Shown: positions 51,325-59,816, counted from the first letter of the stretch. The stretch: 64,000 bases of DNA from an uncultured Pelagibacteraceae bacterium (GCA_902601315.1 CACKMS010000003.1:62001-126000), one strand, 5' to 3'. Numbers and translations are program-made. The notes: a model not told the origin generated them from the sequence alone.

Positions 51325-51623
51325 TACTCAATAATTAATATTTGCTCTAATTTTGCCATCATGATTACTTTAAGAACTGACTTACTAATTTCTTTAAGTA
51401 TAACCTTATTTCCAAGTTCAGCGGCTTTCTGATGACTTTCAATGAGAACAGATATCCCAGAAGAGTCCATGTATTGAACATCTTTAAGATTTAAGTGAAC
51501 CTCTTTGCCAGCTTCTATTAACGGCATTATTTGCTCTTTGGCTTTTTCGGTTACATCCATGTCAATTTCACCGTCTAGGTGAACTGTAGCTACATTTCCT
51601 TCTTCTGTTATTTTATAAGACAT
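51324..51623 (-). CDS. STAS-domain anti-sigma factor antagonist
   Basis: A 99-residue single STAS domain of the SpoIIAA/RsbV type. The phosphorylation loop is YMDSSGISVLIES, with Ser54 or Ser55 as the likely phosphosite. It would be phosphorylated by the adjacent RsbW-like kinase and dephosphorylated by one or more of the three SpoIIE phosphatases encoded in this window. It is the first gene of a two-gene operon, divergent from the major pilin gene. The third copy of the pilus-locus element lies between them. Confidence 0.92.
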   Translation of the reverse strand: MSYKITEEGNVATVHLDGEIDMDVTEKAKEQIMPLIEAGKEVHLNLKDVQYMDSSGISVLIESHQKAAELGNKVILKEISKSVLKVIMMAKLEQILIIE

Positions 51624-51685
51624 GAAAAGCTTATATCACGAATATTTATTAATTTTATGTTAAAATCAACCATTTCCTCACAAAA

Positions 51686-51699
51686 TTGACCCATAATTA
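51686..51699. promoter_or_regulatory. Pilus-locus element 3 between the STAS gene and pilA
   Basis: TTGACCCATAATTA is the same core as elements 1 and 2 with one inserted base. It lies 63 bases from the STAS start and 78 from the pilin start. I cannot place a good -10 box at the 16-17 base spacing seen at the other two sites, so which gene it serves is open. Confidence 0.45.
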
Positions 51700-51776
51700 A
51701 CACTTGAAAGTTTGAGAGAAATCTAAAATTATGCACTAATAAAAATTATTAATTAATAAAAAAAGGGAATCCTAAA

Positions 51777-52286
51777 ATGAAGAAAAAACAAAAAGGTTTC
51801 ACACTTATTGAGCTATTAGTCGTTGTAGCTATTATCGGTATTCTTGCCGCTGTAGGTGTAGTTGCTTATTCTGGATATACATCTGGTGCAAAAAAGTCTG
51901 CTGCTAAATCTAATCATGCTGCAGCCTTGAAATTTGCCGCCGCAGAGATGAAAAAGTGTAACATCAATGGTGGTGAAGGAAGTGCAATGAAAAATTCTGC
52001 TGGTTCAGAACAATTAAGTTGCGGTGATGTTGGCACAGCCAATGAAGTTGCTAAGGCTTTAGTTAAGGCGTTAGATGATTTTAAAAATCCGTACGGAAAA
52101 GTTCCAAATACTGACGCGGGAGATACTAAGGCTATTCAAATAGGTGCATCAAAAGCAGCTACAGCATGTAGTAAAGATACAAAAGGCCATACTTATGTTT
52201 TTGACGATGCAACCACTTTGTATGTTCAAACTTGTTTTTCAGACGCTACTGCTGACACCATGAGCAGCCAAACAATGGTTGAGTAA
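51777..52286 (+). CDS. pilA: Type IV major pilin (PilA-like)
   Basis: A 169-residue prepilin with short leader MKKKQKG, then FTLIELLVVVAIIGILAAVG including Glu5. Its head domain is Ala/Lys-rich with four cysteines (CNINGG, SCGDVG, ACSKD, QTCFS), enough for two disulfides. An AGGGAA ribosome site precedes the ATG, stronger than for most genes here, as expected for an abundant structural protein. Leader type (IVa) and size fit a major pilin. Confidence 0.92.
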   Translation: MKKKQKGFTLIELLVVVAIIGILAAVGVVAYSGYTSGAKKSAAKSNHAAALKFAAAEMKKCNINGGEGSAMKNSAGSEQLSCGDVGTANEVAKALVKALDDFKNPYGKVPNTDAGDTKAIQIGASKAATACSKDTKGHTYVFDDATTLYVQTCFSDATADTMSSQTMVE

Positions 52287-52296
52287 AAAAAAATTT

Positions 52297-52716
52297 ATGA
52301 CTACTAGGAGTAGAGGATTTTCTCTAATCGAGCTCCTAGTAGTTGTAGCTATACTCGGTATTGTATCAGCCATAGGAATAATTGGATACTCTGGCTACGT
52401 AAGTTCTTCAAAAAAAAAAGCAGTTGAAAATGGACTAATGCAATTATCACTTGGTCAAACGGAATACTATTCAGACAATTCAGCTTATTACGGATCCGCA
52501 GCAGGAACAACTTGCACTCCTTCATCTGCAACAACTACAACTGTGCAAACCAAACTTGTTGGAGGTACAGAACTATTTTCGTCTGATCTTGGATACTCTG
52601 TCTGTGCAGTAACAAATGCTGGAGCATTTTATTTTTTAGTGGCAAAGGAAAATGGCGGAAACTGTGAAATAAAATTAACTGGTAATACTCAAAGTATAAC
52701 AAGAACTAACTGTTAA
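52297..52716 (+). CDS. Second type IV pilin
   Basis: A 139-residue prepilin. The ATG at 52297 gives leader MTTRSRG before FSLIELLVVVAILGIVSAIG, with Glu5 present; a TTG six codons earlier would lengthen the leader implausibly. The head has a Tyr-rich segment (LGQTEYYSDNSAYYGS) as in PilE/ComP-type minor pilins, plus cysteines at TCTPS, SVCAV, NCEIK and the C-terminal Cys. It lies ten bases after pilA. It may be a minor pilin setting specificity. Confidence 0.88.
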   Translation: MTTRSRGFSLIELLVVVAILGIVSAIGIIGYSGYVSSSKKKAVENGLMQLSLGQTEYYSDNSAYYGSAAGTTCTPSSATTTTVQTKLVGGTELFSSDLGYSVCAVTNAGAFYFLVAKENGGNCEIKLTGNTQSITRTNC

Positions 52717-52727
52717 TTTACTTTTAA

Positions 52728-52970
52728 ATGTATCAAGATATTAAAAGCTTCATCATAAAAATATTTAGTGGGAGCTTAACTCAAAATCAAAAAATTTTTA
52801 CAACTTTAAGTTTAGCTTGGATAATCTTAATTGGATATCTAACGTGGTGGAATGGTCTAAAAGGCTTTGCAGTTGATAAAAGCTTTAAGTGGGATGAGTG
52901 GTTTTGGTTTGGAATTGTTCCTGCAGTTGTTCCTTATTTTTTTTTCTATATTTGGAAAAAAAGAGATTAA
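52728..52970 (+). CDS. Small membrane protein of unknown function
   Basis: An 80-residue protein with two membrane segments (about residues 25-41 and 57-75) and an aromatic, Trp-rich loop between them (TWWNGLKGFAVDKSFKWDEWFW). I recognise no family. It lies 11 bases after the second pilin gene and nine before the first Amt-SpoIIE gene, so it joins pilin and ammonium-sensor genes in one apparent transcript. Confidence 0.65.
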   Translation: MYQDIKSFIIKIFSGSLTQNQKIFTTLSLAWIILIGYLTWWNGLKGFAVDKSFKWDEWFWFGIVPAVVPYFFFYIWKKRD

Positions 52971-52979
52971 ACTACATTA

Positions 52980-55088
52980 ATGGAAATAAATGTGGGTGAT
53001 GTAAAATCCTTCGTTGATACTCTTTGGGTAATTAATAGCGCAATTCTCGTTTTCATTATGCAAGCAGGCTTTATGTGTGTTGAAAGCGGTTTATCAAGAC
53101 ACAAGAATAGCATCAACGTTGCCTTAAAAAATGCTGCAGATTTTGGAGTGTCAGTTGTAGTTTTTTGGCTATTTGGCTTTGGTTTAATGTTCGGCAAAAG
53201 CTTTAACGGTTTCTTCGGAACTGATTTATTCTTTTTTGCAACTGACATTGCAGAGTTCCAAACTTATTTTGTATTCCAAGCAATGTTTGTTGCAACAGCT
53301 GCAACTATAATTTCAGGAGCTGTAGCAGAAAGACTTAAATTCGTTGGATATTTGGTAATGACTGTTTTTGCTACAGGAATAATTTATCCAATCGTTGGTC
53401 ATTGGGCCTGGTCTTCAAGTTTTTTAGGAGAGTTAACGAATGAAGGATGGCTTGCAGCATTGGGATTTGTAGATTTTGCGGGTAGCACAATTGTCCATTC
53501 AGTAGGGGGTTGGATTGCTTTATCAGGTATTTTAATTTTAGGGCCAAGAATTGGGAAATATTCTGAAGCAAACAAAGGAAAGTTTACGGGCTCAAGTTTT
53601 CCACTCGCTGTCCTTGGGACATTAATATTATGGTTTGGTTGGTTTGGATTTAATGGAGGAAGCAATGGCGCAATGGATGAGGCGGTTCCACTTATATTGA
53701 TTAATACATTTCTTGCAGCATCATTTGGCTTAATAACAAGTCTGATAGTTTCATTTGCAATTTTTAAAAAGCCAGATCCTTTCTATGTCATACTTGGGCC
53801 TCTAGCAGGATTAGTATCAATCACTGCAGCTTGTAATTCTGTCAATTCACTTGTTGCAATTTTAATAGGTGTAATTGGAACAATAATTGCAATCATTGTT
53901 CATGAATTATTAAATAAAAAAGAAATAGATGATGTTGTTGGAGCTGTACCAGTTCATCTTGCGGCTGGTGTTTGGGGAACATTAGCAGTTGGAATATTTT
54001 CAAACCCTGAAATTTTAGGGACAGGCTTATCAAGAATTGATCAAATTAAAGCGCAGTTAATAGGAATAAGCACAATAGGTTTTTTTTCATTTGTTTCATC
54101 ATTTATATTTTTTAAGATTGTAAATTACTTTTATCCTTTAAGAGTAAGCCCGTTACATGAAGAGTTAGGATTAAATATTGCAGAGCATGGCGCTGTGTCC
54201 GTCGAACATGACTTAATTGCAATTTTAGACAAACAATCAAAATCTGGAGATTTAAAAATAAGAGGTCCTCAAGATCCATTTACTGCAGGCGGTGTGATTG
54301 GATTATATTACAATAAACTTATGAGCAAGTTAGAGTCTAGCGAAACTGAAAAAAATAAATGGCGAGAGAGAATTTCCAAAGAAGTAAATCTAGCAGTCAA
54401 AGTTCAAGAAAACTTTTTACCAAAAAGAAATTTAAGTAACTTTCCTGTGAGTGGAATAAATATTCCTGCGCGAGAAGTTTCAGGAGATTTCTTTAGTTTT
54501 TACCCCCATAACGAAAGTATTTATTTTATTATTGCAGATGTCGCTGGAAAAGGAATACACGCAGGTATGGTAATGGCCAAAGCTTCAACATTATTTGAAA
54601 TAATGTCTAAGGATAAAGTCGATCCAGATGAAATGATGTTTCATATGAATAATGATTTATACCAGACTAAAACGGCTGGAATGTTTGTGACTTGCATTTT
54701 AGGTGAATATGATTTGGTAAGTGAAGAAATAAGATGGGTGAATGCAGGACACCAACCAGCATTAATTAGAACACAAGATGGAAAATATTCTGAGTATATT
54801 TCAAGTTCAACGCCTTTGGGAGTAATAAAACATAAGGATAAAAGTGTTTATAAATTAGAAAAAAATAAATTAAGCTCTTCGAGATTTTATGTATTTACAG
54901 ATGGATTATCAGAAAGTTTGGATAAAAATGGTGATGAAATAGGTGTCGAGGGCTCCATTAAAATTATAGAGAATAATTTTAATACTGATTTAAAAAAACA
55001 ACTCAAGGATGTAACGTCTGAGGTAGTTAAAGTCGCGGGTGACAAAAACCTTAGTGATGACTTAACTTTAGTAGGGTTAGGAAATTAA
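52980..55088 (+). CDS. Amt ammonium transporter fused to SpoIIE phosphatase (copy 1)
   Basis: A 702-residue fusion. Residues about 10-405 are an Amt/Mep/Rh channel with some eleven membrane helices. It has the twin histidines His173 (DFAGSTIVHSVGG) and His326 (PVHLAAGVWGTLAVG), GHWAW, and GAVAERLKF. The canonical C-terminal motif GLNIAEHG is followed by a linker GPQDPFTAGGVIGLYYNKL, of the kind seen in sensor-fused Amts, and a coiled coil. Residues about 470-702 are a SpoIIE/PP2C phosphatase with SGDFFSF, ADVAGKG, FTDGLSE and DDLTLVGL. By analogy with Amt-kinase and Amt-GGDEF fusions I infer an ammonium sensor with phosphatase output, probably acting on the STAS protein. Confidence 0.92.
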   Translation: MEINVGDVKSFVDTLWVINSAILVFIMQAGFMCVESGLSRHKNSINVALKNAADFGVSVVVFWLFGFGLMFGKSFNGFFGTDLFFFATDIAEFQTYFVFQAMFVATAATIISGAVAERLKFVGYLVMTVFATGIIYPIVGHWAWSSSFLGELTNEGWLAALGFVDFAGSTIVHSVGGWIALSGILILGPRIGKYSEANKGKFTGSSFPLAVLGTLILWFGWFGFNGGSNGAMDEAVPLILINTFLAASFGLITSLIVSFAIFKKPDPFYVILGPLAGLVSITAACNSVNSLVAILIGVIGTIIAIIVHELLNKKEIDDVVGAVPVHLAAGVWGTLAVGIFSNPEILGTGLSRIDQIKAQLIGISTIGFFSFVSSFIFFKIVNYFYPLRVSPLHEELGLNIAEHGAVSVEHDLIAILDKQSKSGDLKIRGPQDPFTAGGVIGLYYNKLMSKLESSETEKNKWRERISKEVNLAVKVQENFLPKRNLSNFPVSGINIPAREVSGDFFSFYPHNESIYFIIADVAGKGIHAGMVMAKASTLFEIMSKDKVDPDEMMFHMNNDLYQTKTAGMFVTCILGEYDLVSEEIRWVNAGHQPALIRTQDGKYSEYISSSTPLGVIKHKDKSVYKLEKNKLSSSRFYVFTDGLSESLDKNGDEIGVEGSIKIIENNFNTDLKKQLKDVTSEVVKVAGDKNLSDDLTLVGLGN

Positions 55089-55169
55089 AAAATTAATCAA
55101 GATATATAAATTTATTTTGATTTAAAATTTAATAAATATAGATTTCAGCAGTTTTAAAATAAGGAGAAT

Positions 55170-55496
55170 ATGAAAAAAATAATCTTAAGCCTATTTTTAA
55201 CATTAATAAGCACAAATTTATTTGCAGCACAAACTCAAATTGCCCAAGTAAATGGTATGATCTGTATTAAATGTCAAAAAATGGTAACCGAAGCATTACA
55301 AAAAGCAAGTCCAGATGCAGATATTAAAGTATCTTGGCCTGAAGGTGTTGCTGTATCTGCTTTTCAGGATAAATCAAACTTATCTGATGAGCAATACAAA
55401 GAAGCAATAGCAGGAACTGGTTTTGAAGTAATTAAAGTTGTCAGCGTTGACAAAATAGTTACTGATGCAAGTGAAGCTGTTAAAATATTAGACTAA
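55170..55496 (+). CDS. Secreted HMA-like metal-binding protein
   Basis: A 108-residue protein with a signal peptide (cleavage near FAA-Q, residue 20) and a heavy-metal-associated domain (VNGMICIKCQKMVTEALQKA). The CxxC pair Cys-Ile-Lys-Cys should bind Cu(I) or a similar soft metal in the periplasm. An AAGGAG ribosome site precedes the ATG. It stands between the two Amt-SpoIIE genes, nine bases before the second. A role in their function is not obvious. Confidence 0.85.
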   Translation: MKKIILSLFLTLISTNLFAAQTQIAQVNGMICIKCQKMVTEALQKASPDADIKVSWPEGVAVSAFQDKSNLSDEQYKEAIAGTGFEVIKVVSVDKIVTDASEAVKILD

Positions 55497-55505
55497 TAAA
55501 TTTTT

Positions 55506-57734
55506 ATGACTGTAGCTGAATTACAGGCCCTGGTCTTTAAGTTACAGTCTCAATTAAATCAATTAGAATTAACTAACAAAGGTGCAAACAAAGCGCTAGA
55601 GTTCAGACTTGAGGCAGTTCTTCAAGCTAACCTAGATACATTTTGGCTTCTCATTTGTGCTATTTTAGTTTTTTTGATGCAGGCTGGCTTTATGTGTTTA
55701 GAGTCAGGTTTATCAAGGGCTAAAAGCAGTATTAACGTTGCGCTTAAAAATGTTACAGATTTTGGAATATCAGTAGCAACTTTTTGGGCATTTGGTTTTG
55801 CTTTGATGTATGGAACTAGTGTGTCGGGTTTATTTGGCTCAAAGTTTTTCTTCTTTACTACAAAAGTTGCAGGATATCAGTCATTCTTTGTATTTCAGGC
55901 TATGTTTGTTGCAACTGCTGCAACAATCGTTTCTGGTGCAGTCGCTGAAAGATTAAAATTTTTTTCATACGTAATTATTACATTTGTCACCTCAGGTATT
56001 ATTTACCCAATTGTTGGGCACTGGGTTTGGTCATTAAACTTTTCAAATCCAGACGTTAAAACAGGTTGGTTAGGAAAATTAGGTTTTATTGATTTTGCAG
56101 GGTCGAGTGTAGTGCATTCTGTTGGAGGATGGGTTGCACTTGCGGTGCTATTGATTATCGGTAATAGAACTGGAAGATTTCAAGACGGTAGGAAAAGAAC
56201 ATTTCAAGGAAGTAACACACCTCTAGCTGCACTTGGAGCTTTAATTTTATGGTTTGGTTGGTTTGGATTTAATGGCGGAGCCAATGGTGCAATGGATCTT
56301 AGAATTCCACTTATATTAATTAATACATTTCTTGCTGCCTCTGCAGGTTTAATTTTGTCTAGTGTTATGGGTATTTATGTAATGAAAAAACCTGAGCCGA
56401 TGTTCATGATTACAGGCCCAATTGCTGGTTTAGTTTCAATCACAGCATCTTGTGCTTATGTTGATCCAACTGAAGCAATTATAATTGGCGCAATAGGTGG
56501 AATAGTATCTGGATCTGGAATTTTATTGTTAGAAAAAATAAAAGTTGATGATGTAGTTAGCGCTGTTCCCGTTCATTTATTTGCAGGAACTTGGGCAACA
56601 ATAGCTGTTGCACTATTTGGTGATTTTGAGGCAATGGGAATAGAAAGATCTGTGATCGATCAATTGTATATTCAGCTTATTGGTATTGTAAGCGTTGGGG
56701 GTTTTTGTTTTATCTCAGCATTTACAATTTTTTTTATGATCAATTTATTGTTTAGGTTAAGAGTAAATAAAATTGAGGAAGATATGGGACTTAATATCTC
56801 TGAACACAACGCATCCACTGCTACTCATGACTTATTAAAAGTGTTAAACAAACAACAAGAAACTGATGATTTTAGCTTAAGAGCACCGCAAGATCCTTTT
56901 ACGGAGGCAGGGGTAGTTGCAAGTCAATACAATAATATAATGGACAAACTTGAGCAATCTGAAAGACAAAAAAATATTTGGAAAAGCAGAGTTTCTAAAG
57001 AAATTAAATTAGCAATTGACGTTCAAAAAAGATTAATGCCAAGAAGAACTATAAATCATTTTCCAATTGAGGGAATTAATATCCCAGCAAGAGAAATATC
57101 AGGTGATTTTTATGATTTTTATCCACATAATGATTTAATTTATTTCACGTTGTGTGATGTTTCTGGAAAAGGTGTAAATGCTGGAATGGTGATGGCAAGA
57201 GCTATAACTTTATTTAAAATTTATTCTAAAAATAAGTTTAAACCCAATGAAATACTTTATGAAATGAATAATGATCTTCAACAAACCAATCCAAAAGGTG
57301 TTTATGTTACAAGTATTGTAGGATCTTATAATTCCAAAACAGATATTATTGAATTATCAAACGCAGGACACCTACCAGCATTATTTAAAAAAGGCAGAGA
57401 ATTTATAGAGTACGATTCCTCATCGATGCCTCTAGGTGTAAAAAAAGCAGATAACAATAAAGAGTATAAACTTGAAACTATCAAACTAGAAGATGGAAGG
57501 TTGTATTGTTTTACAGACGGTTTTTCAGAGTGTAGAAATAAAAATGGAGATGAGATTGGAATTGATGGAGTTAAAAACCTAATTATTAATTATCAAAACA
57601 CTTCTTTAAAAAAAGAACTTTCAAAAATAATTAAAGATGTAGAATCTAAAAGCACTAAAGATAAAAATTTTGATAATGTTAATACTGATAATATTTTAGA
57701 GGACGATCTAACTATTATTGGTCTTGGCAAATAG
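55506..57734 (+). CDS. Amt ammonium transporter fused to SpoIIE phosphatase (copy 2)
   Basis: A 742-residue paralogue of the fusion at 52980 with the same layout. A 40-residue heptad-like N-terminal extension (LQALVFKLQSQLNQLELTN) is absent from copy 1. The Amt domain covers about residues 43-430, with twin histidines His204 and His357. The GLNISEHN motif and PQDPFTEAGVVASQYNNIM linker follow, then the SpoIIE domain from about 500 to 742 with SGDFYDF, CDVSGKG, FTDGFSE and DDLTIIGL. All metal-site aspartates of the phosphatase appear intact. The copies are clearly diverged, so they may sense different ammonium ranges. Confidence 0.92.
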   Translation: MTVAELQALVFKLQSQLNQLELTNKGANKALEFRLEAVLQANLDTFWLLICAILVFLMQAGFMCLESGLSRAKSSINVALKNVTDFGISVATFWAFGFALMYGTSVSGLFGSKFFFFTTKVAGYQSFFVFQAMFVATAATIVSGAVAERLKFFSYVIITFVTSGIIYPIVGHWVWSLNFSNPDVKTGWLGKLGFIDFAGSSVVHSVGGWVALAVLLIIGNRTGRFQDGRKRTFQGSNTPLAALGALILWFGWFGFNGGANGAMDLRIPLILINTFLAASAGLILSSVMGIYVMKKPEPMFMITGPIAGLVSITASCAYVDPTEAIIIGAIGGIVSGSGILLLEKIKVDDVVSAVPVHLFAGTWATIAVALFGDFEAMGIERSVIDQLYIQLIGIVSVGGFCFISAFTIFFMINLLFRLRVNKIEEDMGLNISEHNASTATHDLLKVLNKQQETDDFSLRAPQDPFTEAGVVASQYNNIMDKLEQSERQKNIWKSRVSKEIKLAIDVQKRLMPRRTINHFPIEGINIPAREISGDFYDFYPHNDLIYFTLCDVSGKGVNAGMVMARAITLFKIYSKNKFKPNEILYEMNNDLQQTNPKGVYVTSIVGSYNSKTDIIELSNAGHLPALFKKGREFIEYDSSSMPLGVKKADNNKEYKLETIKLEDGRLYCFTDGFSECRNKNGDEIGIDGVKNLIINYQNTSLKKELSKIIKDVESKSTKDKNFDNVNTDNILEDDLTIIGLGK

Positions 57735-57842
57735 ACACATAGTATTTTTTTACTGAATTTAAGTAAATTCCTAGGTTGTATTTACTCAATTTGAACACTA
57801 TGTCCGGTACAATTTTAATTAAAATTTCGTAATTTTCCATTT
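57735..57842. promoter_or_regulatory. Intergenic region with nested inverted repeats
   Basis: ACATAGT (57737-57743) and ACTATGT (57797-57803) are complementary. Inside them GAATTT and AAATTC pair around a four-base loop. It may end transcription of the Amt operon or hold the promoter of the next lipoprotein gene; there is no strong T-tract after the outer arm. Confidence 0.3.
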
Positions 57843-58169
57843 GTGAAAAAATTGTATTTAGCTTTTATTTGTCTTTTTATACTTCAAGGATGTGGACCAA
57901 CAGCTTCAATAGTTGGTTCAACTATTACATTAGCACAAACTGGAAGTACATCTAGAGCAATCGTTACTTCTGGCTCTAGCTTATTTATTAAAGAGCAGAC
58001 TGGAAAACAACCTTTAGAGCACGTTGCAGATAATACAATAAATGCAGAGGTAAGAAAATGTGAAGTTTCTCATTCTGCAGAAATAAATCAAATATTCTTT
58101 ACCACTTTAGATGAATTTGATTGTGAAAAGAACTATTTAAATCAAGACAACCTCTATTATCTTAGATGA
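57843..58169 (+). CDS. Small putative lipoprotein
   Basis: A 108-residue protein starting with GTG. The signal ends with LQGC, giving a lipidated Cys near residue 17. The mature part is short, with two further cysteines near the C-terminus (RKCEVS, FDCEKN). I recognise no domain. The next gene starts in an ATGA overlap with its stop, so the two are coupled. Confidence 0.7.
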   Translation: MKKLYLAFICLFILQGCGPTASIVGSTITLAQTGSTSRAIVTSGSSLFIKEQTGKQPLEHVADNTINAEVRKCEVSHSAEINQIFFTTLDEFDCEKNYLNQDNLYYLR

Positions 58170-58510
58170 TTACTGAAATAATATTTTTTGAATTTCTTTT
58201 GATCTGGTCCTATTTTTTTGTTGTTATTAAAAAAATATTTTCTTTTAACAAAAATCTTTTATTTAGTATTTTTGTCTCAAACATATCTCTACTTACATTT
58301 ATAGGAACAATTATTATGGGTTTGTTTAAGTTTGATATTATATTTGTAATTTTTTCAGTATCTTTTGTAATGATTGGCATACACTTTTTGTATGACACGA
58401 TAAGAAGAAGATACGATATTATAAGTAAAAAAAATGAAAACTTTAATAAAATTAAACCTGTATTAGACTATTCAGTGATGGCTTTAATTTTATATAAGAT
58501 TATTAATTAG
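58166..58510 (+). CDS. Small polytopic membrane protein of unknown function
   Basis: A 114-residue protein with three or four hydrophobic segments (about residues 4-22, 30-52, 57-75 and a weak one at the end) and a basic cytoplasmic stretch (DTIRRRYDIISKK). No family is recognised. It is translationally coupled to the preceding lipoprotein gene by an ATGA overlap, which supports it being real. Confidence 0.62.
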   Translation: MITEIIFFEFLLIWSYFFVVIKKIFSFNKNLLFSIFVSNISLLTFIGTIIMGLFKFDIIFVIFSVSFVMIGIHFLYDTIRRRYDIISKKNENFNKIKPVLDYSVMALILYKIIN

Positions 58511-58574
58511 ATACATTAATAACCCGCGTCAAATAATTACTATAATAATAACGTAGTAGTTTTATATTTTTATT

Positions 58575-59816
58575 GTGTCAGAAAAAACTTTAAAAATAGG
58601 TATTGTAGGGGCAGGCATTCAAGGTATATGTAATGCACTATTTTTACAAAAAAAAGGTTTTCAAGTTACACTTTTTGATAGAGATGAACCAGGTAACGCA
58701 GCCTCATATGGAAATGCGGGACATTTTTCACCTTATGCATCTGTATCATTAAATAGATCCGACATATTAGCAGATGTACCTCAAATGCTTATAAGCTCAA
58801 GAGGACCCTTAGCTTTGAAATGGAACTATGTTCCAAAAATGATGCCTTGGTTTTTAAGATTTTTAATTAATTGTAGACAAGAAAAAATGATGCATACAGC
58901 AAAATTTATGCATCAAATATTAGACCTATCTTTGCCAGCATATGATGAATTATTTGATGAAATTAATTTAGAGGGTTTAGTTGAAAGCAAAGGTATTTTG
59001 TATGTTTGGACTAATAAAAGTTTGAAAAGTAGAGAACTTGAAATTCAAATAAGAGATGAGTTAGGAGTAAAACAACAATTAGTTAATCCTAAAGAAATTC
59101 ATGACTTAGAGCCAAATTTAAAACCATTTTATGATGGTGGTGTTTTCTATGATTATGCAAGACATGCAAGAAATCCTAGAAAAATTTTACTTAAACTGTT
59201 TGAAAATTTTATTGAAAAAGGTGGAAAGTTTTTAAAATTAAATATTCAAAATATAGATTTTGATGATGAACAACCAGTCATCAGAACTGAAGCACAAAGA
59301 TTTATTTTTGATAAATTAGTGATAGCTTGTGGTGCTTTTTCAAAAAGACTTACTGATAAGCTGCATGAAAATATTCCTTTAGATACTGAGCGTGGTTATC
59401 ATGTACATTTTAAAGGTTGCGATCATTTAATTTCAAGACCTATTGTTTATGCAGATAGAGGTTTTGGTATGACACCAATGGAGCAAGGTTTAAGAGTTGT
59501 TGGAACGGTAGAATTTGGTGGATTAAAAAATCCACCTTCGAAATCTAGAATTAAAAATCTCATTTTAAATGCAAAGGACATGATTGATGGATTACCCGAA
59601 CATAAAGACGAATGGCTAGGATTTAGACCTTCATTGCCTGACTTTTTACCAGTTTTAGGGCCTTCCAAGAACTATAAAAATGTATTCTATTCTTTTGGAC
59701 ACCATCATCTTGGTTGGACGCTTGGAGCTATATCTGGCAAAATTATTTCTAAAATGATTGCAAACGAAAACACTAATCTAGATTTAAATCCCTATAAGTC
59801 AGTAAGATTTTCATAA
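58575..59816 (+). CDS. FAD-dependent D-amino-acid dehydrogenase/DAO-family oxidoreductase (DadA-like)
   Basis: A 413-residue flavoprotein of the DAO superfamily. The FAD-binding GxGxxG lies in GIVGAGIQGICNALFL at the N-terminus, and the GNAASYGNAGHFSPYA segment is characteristic of DadA-like enzymes. The C-terminal FSFGHHHLGWTLGAISG holds flavin and substrate contacts. DadA oxidises D-amino acids to 2-oxo acids and passes electrons to the respiratory chain; D-alanine is the usual substrate, but specificity is not readable here. Released ammonia could feed the nearby Amt sensors, which is speculation. The start is GTG. Confidence 0.88.
   Translation: MSEKTLKIGIVGAGIQGICNALFLQKKGFQVTLFDRDEPGNAASYGNAGHFSPYASVSLNRSDILADVPQMLISSRGPLALKWNYVPKMMPWFLRFLINCRQEKMMHTAKFMHQILDLSLPAYDELFDEINLEGLVESKGILYVWTNKSLKSRELEIQIRDELGVKQQLVNPKEIHDLEPNLKPFYDGGVFYDYARHARNPRKILLKLFENFIEKGGKFLKLNIQNIDFDDEQPVIRTEAQRFIFDKLVIACGAFSKRLTDKLHENIPLDTERGYHVHFKGCDHLISRPIVYADRGFGMTPMEQGLRVVGTVEFGGLKNPPSKSRIKNLILNAKDMIDGLPEHKDEWLGFRPSLPDFLPVLGPSKNYKNVFYSFGHHHLGWTLGAISGKIISKMIANENTNLDLNPYKSVRFS

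Noticed and set aside
53399-53665. Minus-strand ORFs inside the first Amt domain
   Set aside because: Antisense shadows of a well-supported Amt coding sequence, without start context or neighbours.
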